Source: Anaerolineae bacterium
Lineage (GTDB): Bacteria > Chloroflexota > Anaerolineae > CG2-30-64-16
Direction of reading: 5' to 3'
Length of the DNA stretch: 5,777 nucleotides
Assembly: GCA_025454565.1 (NCBI GenBank)
Contig: JALOOE010000178.1
Location: 1 to 5,777, forward strand
Below the pieces are notes generated by a model. That model saw nothing but the letters and a program-made list of their open reading frames with translations, had not been told where the DNA came from and searched no databases. The position numbers and the translations under genes were made by a program. Shown in pieces: positions 1 to 5,277 of the stretch (the stretch's first letter is position 1; each line of letters starts with the position of its first letter).

Positions 1-334
1 GCGCGCGCTGCAATTGCGCTTCGGCCTGCGCCACGGCCGCCGCTTGCCGCGCCGCGTCGAGCTTGACCAGCGTCTGCCCGGCGTTCACGGTCTGGCCTTC
101 CTTCACGGGCAGTTCGGCCACGATCCCACCTGCCGGCAGACTGAGCCGCGCGCTCTGCACCGGCGCGACTTTGGCCTCGGCAACAACCCGGTTATCGGCC
201 TGCACGGCCGGCGCCGTTGGCGCGGCGGTTTTGCCTGAGGCTGGCGTGCCCGCTGCCGCCCCGCATCCGCTGAGCAGAGAGGTGACGCCGAGCAGCACCC
301 CGACCGACACGACGGCGATGAGCATTCTTTTCAT
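1..334 (-). CDS. Membrane fusion protein (HlyD/MacA-like periplasmic adaptor) lipoprotein, N-terminal part
   Basis: Partial gene: the start is present and the C-terminal part runs off the window. The 111 visible residues begin MKRMLIAVVSVGVLLGV, a lipoprotein signal peptide ending in the lipobox LSGC with lipidated Cys24. An Ala/Pro/Thr-rich spacer (about 25-48) follows. Residues about 51-93 resemble the first half of a biotinyl-lipoyl (barrel-sandwich) domain, with GGIVAELPVKEGQTVNAGQ and then LVKLD. From residue 94 an Ala/Gln-rich helix starts, as expected for the alpha-hairpin of HlyD/MacA adaptors. Such proteins join an FtsX-type ABC permease to the outside of the membrane and pass or gate substrate. 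The start is supported by GGAGGAA just upstream. The gene lies 67 nt after the permease stop with no clear terminator between, so it is probably the last visible gene of the transporter operon. The lipid anchor replaces the usual N-terminal membrane helix. Confidence 0.88.
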   Translation of the reverse strand, partial: MKRMLIAVVSVGVLLGVTSLLSGCGAAAGTPASGKTAAPTAPAVQADNRVVAEAKVAPVQSARLSLPAGGIVAELPVKEGQTVNAGQTLVKLDAARQAAAVAQAEAQLQRA

Positions 335-338
335 GGAC

Positions 339-345
339 TTCCTCC
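339..345 (-). promoter_or_regulatory. Ribosome binding site of the membrane fusion protein gene
   Basis: GGAGGAA on the minus strand, with its GGAGG core 5 nt from the ATG at 334. It fixes the start of a gene whose end is outside the window. The rest of the 67-nt gap (335-401) shows no convincing promoter or terminator. Confidence 0.75.
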
Positions 346-401
346 AACCATTCGTTGACAAGGTATACGTCATTGGCGAGCCGCGAGTTGCGTCGTCCGT
401 G

Positions 402-2882
402 TCACTCGTAGGCCAGCACATCGCGCACGCTGACCCTTGAGGCGTTGCGCGCGGGCAGCAGGCTGGCTACAACAGCCAGCACACTGGCGATGACCAGCCA
501 TCCGACCATGCCGTTCACCGAGAAGGCGTAATCCATCGCGGTCTTCATCGTGATGTTGCCGATGGCGTCGCTGAGCAGCTTGCCGAGCGGATAGGCCAGC
601 AGTGCGCCGAAGCACCAACTGATCACCCCGATCAAGAGCCCTTCCACCACCACGATCTGGAATACACTGCCATCTGAGGCGCCGATGGCGCGCATGACAC
701 CGATCTCTCGCGTCCGCTCCAGCACGTTCAGACTCATGGTGCCGGTCAGCCCGATGGCGCCGACGACGGCCAGCAGCACCGCCATGATGAGCAGAAAGAC
801 AATTAGCACTTCGAAGCGGCCAATGATCTGGGTGCGCTCCTCGCTGCTGGTCTGGCGGTAGTTCACCTCCATGCCAACCGCTTTGAGGTGCTCCTCCAGC
901 GCCTTCGCCGCTGCGGCCTGCGATGCCGGGTCGCGCGGCGCCGTCACCACGATCGCGATGCCGGCCTGTTCGACCGCGCCCATCAGCCGCGACATGTAGG
1001 GGTAGTTGACGTGCAGCATGGGCGCCGGCGGGGTGCCTGAGGCGATGCCGACCACCTGCCAAGCGGTCTCTTTGCCGGCGATTTTAAGTTTCAGCGGGCT
1101 GCCCACCTTGAGGTCCGGCTCATCCTTCAGGAACATCGTATTGATGACGACGGCGTTTTCGTCGTCAGGCACTATCCAACGGCCCTCCGCGATGCGCGGC
1201 CGGATCAGGGCGCTGTCAGGCTGTGGCGCACGCATGAACACCGGATCACTCTCGGTGCCGTCGGGCCGTATGCGGCGGGCGCTGTCGAACCGCCACCCCT
1301 CGGCTGCGACGATGCCGGGGACTTTCAACGCCTCGCGCGCGATCTGATCTGCGCGATACTCCCGTCGAAACGCGACGATAGCATCGTAATCGACATAATC
1401 ATACATGCTATCCAGCGTTTTGAACACCGACTCTCGCACGCTGAACACCGCGATGAAAATCGCGCCGCCGAGGATCAGCGTTGCCAGCGTCAGCGCCAGG
1501 CGGCCCTTGCGCCGAAACGTGTTGCGCAGCGAGAGAAGGGTGGGTCGGGAGAACGGCAGGCGCACGCGCAACTCGAAGCGTGGCTTCTTGCCCGTCGAGC
1601 CGGAAGAACGCGCCGCGCTCGTTTGACGAGCGCCGCTGGCCAGTCCATAGTCGCTCATCGCCTCGCGCGGGGTGATGCGCGCTGCGCTGAAGATCGGGTA
1701 AAGCGCCGCCAGCACCGGCACGGCCAGGCCGATCATGATCTCTGTTGCCAGTACTCGCGGTGGGATGCTCAGCCCGATCACGTCGAAGTTCAGCAGGTTG
1801 CCCATATACTGCGTGAAGCCGCGCGCGCCGAGTGCGCCCAGCGGCACCGCGACAGCCAACGCGAGCACGCCAAAAGCGATCACCATGCCCAGGTAGATGC
1901 CCATGATCTGGTTGCTGCGCGCGCCGATCGCCTTCATGATCCCCATCTGGCGCACTTGCTGCGTGAGGAGCGCCTGCATCGTGTTGACGACCAGGAAGCC
2001 GCTCAGCACCAGCGCCAGGATGCCCAGGACTCCAAGCACCATCAGGATCGGCTCGACCGCCTCGCCTGCCGGATGTTTGCCCGGCGTCGGGATGTAGGTG
2101 TAGTAGATCGTCCGGCCGCTCTTTTCGACCTTGCTGCGCACCTGCTGAGCCAGTTGGTTCAACTGGCTGCGCGTCAAATTTTCGCCGGCCGCCACCACGT
2201 GCAGTTGGTCGAAATCGCGCGACGCACCGAACCATTCCAGGGTGTCACGGCTGATGTAGGCGATCCCCTGGCCCATCCATGTGGCTTGCATCTGACCCGG
2301 ATCGTGGACGACGCCGGCCACGCGCAACCGGCGCTGGCGACCGTTCGGCGCTTCCACCAGAATGGTGTCGTCAGTCCTGACGCCCATCCACGCCATTGAG
2401 GCGCGCTCGATGAGGATCTGATGCTCGGGCGGCGGCCAGGCCCCGCTTTGCGGCCAGATTTTGCCGACCTGAATCGCTTCGAAGTCGGGGTAAGCAATCA
2501 GGCTGATGTTGCGCCACTTTTCGGGGTCGAGCATAGCGTTGACCGGCGTGTCGCCGGTCGGCACGTTGCCGGCCGCTGCGGCGAGTTGGGCCGGGTTCTT
2601 GAAGCGCGCGCCGAAGGCGCGCAGTCCATCCGCCTCCTTCACGCCCGGCAGATGGCGCACGGCATACAGCAACTCTTCGTCGAACAGATCGGTGTAGATG
2701 GTCATGCTGGACGGATTGGTGGCCTGCCAACCGGTGTTCAACGCGGCCATCGTCGCTTCCTGCGAGCCTGAGATCATGCCGACTGCGAAGATGCCGACCG
2801 CGATGGACAGCACCACGAGTGTAGTGCGCAGCTTGTTGCCCCAGAGATCGCGCAGTACTTTGCGCCAGCGTGGGCTAAGCAT
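402..2882 (-). CDS. ABC transporter permease with two FtsX domains (MacB/LolC-E type)
   Basis: An 826-residue inner-membrane permease built as a tandem duplication. First half: TM1 about residues 19-38 (TTLVVLSIAVGIFAVGMI), an extracytoplasmic MacB-like domain about 39-277, then an FtsX domain about 278-410 with three helices and the coupling motif QMGIMKAIGA (312-321). A polar cytoplasmic linker spans about 411-447. Second half: TM5 about 461-481, a second outer domain about 482-690, and FtsX about 691-826 with REIGVMRAIGA (725-735) and LLPARNASRVSVRDVLAYE at the end. Eight TM segments are therefore likely. In MacB two 4-TM chains dimerise and in LolCDE two different chains pair; here one chain could supply both halves. 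I place the start at ATG 2882, preceded by GGAG 7 nt upstream and overlapping the ATPase stop by 8 nt (ATGCTTAG). An upstream in-frame start at 2978 would add 32 Arg-rich residues buried in the ATPase gene. The substrate is unknown. Confidence 0.93.
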   Translation of the reverse strand: MLSPRWRKVLRDLWGNKLRTTLVVLSIAVGIFAVGMISGSQEATMAALNTGWQATNPSSMTIYTDLFDEELLYAVRHLPGVKEADGLRAFGARFKNPAQLAAAAGNVPTGDTPVNAMLDPEKWRNISLIAYPDFEAIQVGKIWPQSGAWPPPEHQILIERASMAWMGVRTDDTILVEAPNGRQRRLRVAGVVHDPGQMQATWMGQGIAYISRDTLEWFGASRDFDQLHVVAAGENLTRSQLNQLAQQVRSKVEKSGRTIYYTYIPTPGKHPAGEAVEPILMVLGVLGILALVLSGFLVVNTMQALLTQQVRQMGIMKAIGARSNQIMGIYLGMVIAFGVLALAVAVPLGALGARGFTQYMGNLLNFDVIGLSIPPRVLATEIMIGLAVPVLAALYPIFSAARITPREAMSDYGLASGARQTSAARSSGSTGKKPRFELRVRLPFSRPTLLSLRNTFRRKGRLALTLATLILGGAIFIAVFSVRESVFKTLDSMYDYVDYDAIVAFRREYRADQIAREALKVPGIVAAEGWRFDSARRIRPDGTESDPVFMRAPQPDSALIRPRIAEGRWIVPDDENAVVINTMFLKDEPDLKVGSPLKLKIAGKETAWQVVGIASGTPPAPMLHVNYPYMSRLMGAVEQAGIAIVVTAPRDPASQAAAAKALEEHLKAVGMEVNYRQTSSEERTQIIGRFEVLIVFLLIMAVLLAVVGAIGLTGTMSLNVLERTREIGVMRAIGASDGSVFQIVVVEGLLIGVISWCFGALLAYPLGKLLSDAIGNITMKTAMDYAFSVNGMVGWLVIASVLAVVASLLPARNASRVSVRDVLAYE
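1615..1633. repeat. Perfect 8-bp inverted repeat inside the permease gene
   Basis: GCGCTCGT and ACGAGCGC flank a 3-nt spacer. The repeat encodes part of the polar interdomain linker (about residues 417-424, ARQTSAA region), where protein constraint is low. It could form a tight hairpin in mRNA or arise by chance in GC-rich coding sequence. There is no T-tract, so it is not a terminator. Confidence 0.4.
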
Positions 2883-4056
2883 GGTTGCGCTCCAGGCGGC
2901 TGCGCGCCGCCTCGTTTTCGGCGATGCGCTCCGATACGGTGCGGTCGATCGCGTCATGCACGGCTGTCGATGCGGCAAGCAAGCTCTCGAACTCCGCGCG
3001 CTCGAATGCGGCTACCTCGACACCCAGCACCGGGTCGGCGCGGATGGTGGCGATATTGTGCCCGCCGCGGCGCAGCTCCACCTCGCCGAAGTACTGTCCC
3101 TTGACCATCGTCGTCGCCACGATCTCCTGGCCGTTCGCCTCCGGCAGAACGACCTCGACGCGGCCGCGGGTGATGATGAAGAACTTGTCGGGCGCGGCAC
3201 CTTGCTGCAGGATCACTGCGCCGGGCAGAAACTTCACGGGTTCCAGATTGCGCGTTGCTTCGATCAATTGCGCCTCGGTCAGCGCGGGGAACGTCTTCGC
3301 CAGATACTCCTCGATCACGGCGCCGTCGGAGAGGATGACGGTGCGGGTGGCCCGGCGCGCCAGATCCCGATCGTGCGTCACCATCAGGATCGTCTTGCCC
3401 TGCGCCACGAGCGTCTCGAACAGGCTGAAAACCGACTCGGCGGTCTTTGAGTCCAGGTTGCCGGTGGGCTCGTCGGCCGCGAGGATGGGCGGATCGTTCG
3501 CCAGCGCACGCGCGATCGCCACGCGCTGCTGCTGGCCGCCCGACAGGGTGGAAGGCAGCTTGTCCGCCTGATCGGCCACGCCGACCAGCTCAAGCAGGTG
3601 CATGGCGCGCTCGCGACGCTCGCGCGTCGAGTACATGCGGCAGAAATCCATCGGCAGCATGATGTTCTCGGCCGCGGTCAGCGTCGGCAGCAGTTGGAAG
3701 AATTGAAAAATGACCCCGATGTTGCGGCCCCGCCACTCAGCCAGCTTACCCTCTTTGAGGTTCTGGATGGCCGTGTCGCCCACCAGGATCTCGCCTGATG
3801 TGAGCCGGTCGATGCCTGTGATCATGTTGACCAGCGTCGATTTCCCGCTGCCCGACTTACCGATCACGGCCACGAATTCACCGCCATCGACTTCCAAATC
3901 GATGCCTTTGAGCGCAGTGAACTCGCCCGCCGCGCTGCGATATGTCTTTACCACGTCGTGAAGCTCGATCAAATGGTCGTTGCCATTCCGGTAGCGTCCG
4001 TTTGACGGAGTTTTGGCGCCGCTGGAGCCGTTCTTGCGAAGTTGGCTTCCGAACAT
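2875..4056 (-). CDS. ABC transporter ATPase (LolD/MacB type) fused to a C-terminal cyclic-nucleotide-binding-like domain
   Basis: A 393-residue fusion; stand-alone LolD-type ATPases are about 220-250 residues. A Ser/Gly/Asn-rich tail (1-27) precedes the nucleotide-binding domain (about 28-248). That domain has Walker A GKSGSGKS (66-73), Q-loop FQFFQLLPTLT (Gln118), signature LSGGQQQR (171-178), Walker B ILAADEPT with catalytic Glu196, D-loop NLDS and switch His228, all intact. Residues about 258-365 read as a CRP/CAP-type beta-barrel: FLPGAVILQQGAAPDKFFII, then RGRVEVV, then KGQYFGEVEL. A charged helix ends the protein. The phosphate-binding cassette keeps FGE (323-325), but the arginine that normally contacts the cyclic phosphate is Asn334 (HNIAT instead of the PRAAT of protein kinase A). 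The protein should power the permease encoded immediately downstream, which it overlaps by 8 nt. I chose ATG 4056 rather than GTG 4062 because the GTG lies inside the Shine-Dalgarno. Confidence 0.94.
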   Translation of the reverse strand: MFGSQLRKNGSSGAKTPSNGRYRNGNDHLIELHDVVKTYRSAAGEFTALKGIDLEVDGGEFVAVIGKSGSGKSTLVNMITGIDRLTSGEILVGDTAIQNLKEGKLAEWRGRNIGVIFQFFQLLPTLTAAENIMLPMDFCRMYSTRERRERAMHLLELVGVADQADKLPSTLSGGQQQRVAIARALANDPPILAADEPTGNLDSKTAESVFSLFETLVAQGKTILMVTHDRDLARRATRTVILSDGAVIEEYLAKTFPALTEAQLIEATRNLEPVKFLPGAVILQQGAAPDKFFIITRGRVEVVLPEANGQEIVATTMVKGQYFGEVELRRGGHNIATIRADPVLGVEVAAFERAEFESLLAASTAVHDAIDRTVSERIAENEAARSRLERNHA

Positions 4057-4058
4057 CG

Positions 4059-4067
4059 TCACCTCCT
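4059..4067 (-). promoter_or_regulatory. Near-perfect Shine-Dalgarno of the ABC ATPase gene
   Basis: AGGAGGTGA matches nine bases of the usual 16S rRNA anti-Shine-Dalgarno complement. The GGAGG core ends 5 nt before ATG 4056. It overlaps the alternative GTG start at 4062, which decides the start in favour of the ATG and suggests strong translation initiation. Confidence 0.8.
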
Positions 4068-4089
4068 ACGTTCAAACACCCTCATGTTC

Positions 4090-4118
4090 ATCCAATCAGT
4101 ACTACGCATGTGGGTCAA
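4090..4118 (-). promoter_or_regulatory. Possible weak promoter ahead of the ABC ATPase gene
   Basis: On the minus strand TTGACC (4118-4113, five of six bases of the sigma-70 -35 consensus) is followed after 17 nt by TTGGAT (4095-4090), which keeps only the first T and the final AT of TATAAT. A transcript would start near 4083 with a leader of about 27 nt. The poor -10 makes this a weak call; the ATPase may instead be read through from the small gene upstream. Confidence 0.25.
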
Positions 4119-4154
4119 TCCGGTTGCTGTGGCTGGCGGTCGGGTGACGCAGTT

Positions 4155-4233
4155 CGGGGCGCCCACGCATGGACGCCCCGTTATCGCCACTCGGTGGCCC
4201 CTGTTCCGCTGCCGCCGACACGCTGCGGCAGCG
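4155..4233. repeat. Three consecutive stem-loops between the small gene and the ABC ATPase gene
   Basis: The 199-nt gap holds three perfect inverted repeats in a row. They are CGGGGCG/CGCCCCG (4155-4161 with 4174-4180, 12-nt loop), GCCAC/GTGGC (4186-4190 with 4194-4198, 3-nt loop) and CGCTGCCGC/GCGGCAGCG (4207-4215 with 4225-4233, 9-nt loop). In the minus-strand transcript the largest comes first, 22 nt after the small gene's stop codon. None is followed by a U-tract, so they are not classic intrinsic terminators. They could stabilise a 3' end, act as a processing site or attenuate read-through. GC-rich sequence makes some hairpins expected. Confidence 0.5.
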
Positions 4234-4255
4234 CTGTAGATCGATCTGAACGTCC

Positions 4256-4516
4256 CTACCTGGTGGCGGGACCCTGGGTCATCGGCTGCTGAGCGACGGA
4301 AGCCGCGATAGAGCCTGTGGTGCGGACAACCAACATTTGGCCGACGGCGATCATCAGACGACCGGCGCCGCATACCAACGCACACATTTGTCGGACGAGC
4401 CATCCCCGCTGGTTCACCCCGCTCTGCTGGAGCATCAGCTTTGTCTCCGCGGCTTCCAGTCTGTCGTGCCGCTGCTCAGAGACAACCGATGCATCAAGAT
4501 AGTAACTGGTAGTCAT
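4256..4516 (-). CDS. Small hypothetical protein (86 residues) between the two-component system and the ABC transporter
   Basis: I do not recognise the family. The protein starts MTTSYYLDASVV. Residues about 13-31 are charged and probably helical (SEQRHDRLEAAETKLMLQQ). A mostly hydrophobic stretch at about 39-65 carries two arginines and contains CALVC (Cys45 and Cys49) and RLMIAVGQMLVV, which could be a membrane-associated helix or hairpin. The tail is Gln/Pro/Thr-rich. There is no cleavable signal peptide. The start at ATG 4516 is supported by AGGAGG 7 nt upstream and by a -10 element about 38 nt upstream. An in-frame ATG at 4606 would add 30 Arg/Pro-rich residues, has no comparable ribosome site and would swallow the promoter. 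The position suggests a regulatory or accessory partner of the transporter or kinase, but that is inference from context only. Confidence 0.68.
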   Translation of the reverse strand: MTTSYYLDASVVSEQRHDRLEAAETKLMLQQSGVNQRGWLVRQMCALVCGAGRLMIAVGQMLVVRTTGSIAASVAQQPMTQGPATR

Positions 4517-4523
4517 CTTGGAA

Positions 4524-4529
4524 CCTCCT
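4524..4529 (-). promoter_or_regulatory. Ribosome binding site of the small hypothetical gene
   Basis: AGGAGG on the minus strand, 7 nt before ATG 4516. It is the main evidence that the 86-residue frame is translated and that it starts here rather than at 4606. Confidence 0.75.
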
Positions 4530-4553
4530 GGTCTTCCGCGATCCTCTCCTGTG

Positions 4554-4559
4554 ATTTTA
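4554..4559 (-). promoter_or_regulatory. Putative -10 element of the promoter for the small gene and transporter operon
   Basis: TAAAAT on the minus strand matches five of six bases of TATAAT and sits in the most AT-rich patch of the gap. Transcription would start near 4547, leaving a leader of about 30 nt that contains the ribosome site. No TTGACA-like -35 lies 16-18 nt upstream (the bases there read like ATGCGG). A promoter of this form usually needs an activator, and repeats suited to one lie just upstream. Confidence 0.45.
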
Positions 4560-4567
4560 AGCGAAAC

Positions 4568-4598
4568 ATCCCCCGGCCGCATTGGGCGTCTGGGGGAT
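4568..4598. repeat. Inverted repeat over the expected -35 region
   Basis: ATCCCCC (4568-4574) and GGGGGAT (4592-4598) form a perfect 7-bp inverted repeat with a 17-nt spacer, centred near 4583, about 36 nt upstream of the predicted transcription start. It could be an operator or an RNA hairpin, and there is no T-tract for a terminator. The function is inferred only from position. Confidence 0.4.
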
Positions 4599-4607
4599 TG
4601 CCGCATT
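4576..4607. repeat. Direct repeat GCCGCATT x2
   Basis: GCCGCATT occurs at 4576-4583 and again at 4600-4607, a 24-bp period, in the gap between the regulator gene and the small gene. It interleaves with the inverted repeat at 4568-4598 and touches the palindrome at 4607-4620. Direct repeats at about two helical turns are typical of tandem activator sites, but two copies of 8 bp is thin evidence. Confidence 0.35.
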
Positions 4608-4620
4608 AGCCAGATGGCTA
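4607..4620. promoter_or_regulatory. Palindrome, candidate operator for the response regulator
   Basis: TAGCCAGATGGCTA is a perfect dyad of 6-bp arms around GA. With one mismatch it extends to about 20 bp (4604-4623). It lies 24 nt downstream of the regulator gene and about 66 nt upstream of the predicted start of the small gene's transcript, a usual place for a dimeric NarL/LuxR-type regulator. It resembles but does not match the NarL 7-2-7 arrangement. It could instead be a small hairpin in the 3' end of the kinase-regulator mRNA. Confidence 0.4.
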
Positions 4621-4644
4621 GTGTTGTCAGAGGAGGAGATTGGC

Positions 4645-5277
4645 TCAGACCAGCTTCTTCTGCAAAGCCAGTGCAATCGCCTCGCCACGGTTCGAGACGC
4701 CGAGCTTGGAGAGGATACTGCTCACGTGCGCCTTGGCCGTGGCGCGACTGACCACCAGTCTTTCCGCGATGTCGGGGTTGTTCAATCCCTGGACCACCAA
4801 AGCCAGCACCTCCCGCTCTCGGGCGGTCAGGCCAAAGTCCCTTGATGTCGATTCCGAGGTGAATTGGACGAGCGCCTGCAGCGCCTCCGGTGCGAGCGTG
4901 GACCGGCCTGTGTGCGCCGCACGGATCGCCTCGGCCAACTCATCCGCCGAGATGCTCTTCAACAGATAGCCGATCGCGCCGGCCTTGAGCACGCCCTGCA
5001 CCAGTTCATGCTCCTGGAAGCTGGTCAGGGCGATGACCCGAATGTGCGGCCAGCGTTCTCGGATGGCGCGCGTGGTGGCGACGCCGTCCATCTCGGGCAT
5101 CATCAGGTCCATCAGCACCACTTCCGGCTCGACCCGCGCGCACAGCACGAGCGCCTCGCGGCCGCCGCCCGCCTCGCCCACCACCAGCAGATCGGGTTTG
5201 GTCTTGATGAAGACCGACAAGCCTCGGCGCACCATAGCATGGTCGTCGACGATGAGCACACGAATCGGTTCTGTCAT
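4645..5277 (-). CDS. Two-component response regulator, NarL/LuxR family
   Basis: A 210-residue DNA-binding regulator, the typical length for the family. The receiver domain (about 1-120) starts MTEPIRVLIVDDH with acidic pair Asp11/Asp12, phosphoacceptor Asp57 in VVLMDLMMPEMDG, switch Thr85 (IALTSF) and Lys107 (YLLKS). The output domain (about 148-210) is a GerE/LuxR helix-turn-helix beginning LTAREREVLALV and including the recognition-helix stretch VSRATAKAHVSSILSKLGV. All phosphorylation residues are intact, so it should be a functional partner of the kinase encoded just upstream. The start at ATG 5277 overlaps the kinase stop as ATGA and has GGAG 7 nt upstream. An ATG at 5304 would add nine Arg-rich residues inside the kinase gene. 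The closest well-known relatives in style are LiaR/VraR/DesR/NarL. Likely targets are the small gene and transporter downstream, inferred from adjacency. Confidence 0.95.
   Translation of the reverse strand: MTEPIRVLIVDDHAMVRRGLSVFIKTKPDLLVVGEAGGGREALVLCARVEPEVVLMDLMMPEMDGVATTRAIRERWPHIRVIALTSFQEHELVQGVLKAGAIGYLLKSISADELAEAIRAAHTGRSTLAPEALQALVQFTSESTSRDFGLTAREREVLALVVQGLNNPDIAERLVVSRATAKAHVSSILSKLGVSNRGEAIALALQKKLV

Noticed and set aside
335..401. Possible separate promoter before the fusion protein gene (TTGTCA near 353-358)
   Set aside because: Only about 20 nt separate it from the ATG, leaving no room for a -10 and start site. Read-through from the permease is simpler.
1623..2399. Long plus-strand open frame (258 codons, His/Arg/Asp-rich) opposite the permease
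   Set aside because: It is antisense to a strongly supported FtsX permease. The composition is that of a complementary shadow in GC-rich DNA, with no ribosome site or recognisable domain.
2606..2622. GCGCGCC/GGCGCGC inverted repeat with a GAA loop
   Set aside because: It lies in well-conserved-looking permease coding sequence and is made only of GC alternation, so chance in GC-rich codons is sufficient.
2883..2978. Upstream start for the permease adding 32 residues
   Set aside because: The extra residues are Arg/Ser-rich and read out of frame through the ATPase's C-terminus. The ATG at 2882 has GGAG at 7 nt, gives a standard FtsX N-terminus and an 8-nt overlap.
4057..4062. GTG at 4062 as the ATPase start
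   Set aside because: It lies within the Shine-Dalgarno AGGAGGTGA, so it cannot use it; ATG 4056 has correct spacing.
4059..4403. A 114-codon minus-strand frame spanning the small gene's end and the gap, Arg-rich
   Set aside because: It overlaps the supported small gene in another frame, has no ribosome site and has low-complexity Arg/Pro composition typical of a GC-rich shadow frame. Its 3' end is considered only as a leader peptide.
4568..4598. Intrinsic terminator for the kinase-regulator transcript
   Set aside because: There is no U-run after the stem on the minus strand and the loop is long; a regulatory repeat fits the position better.
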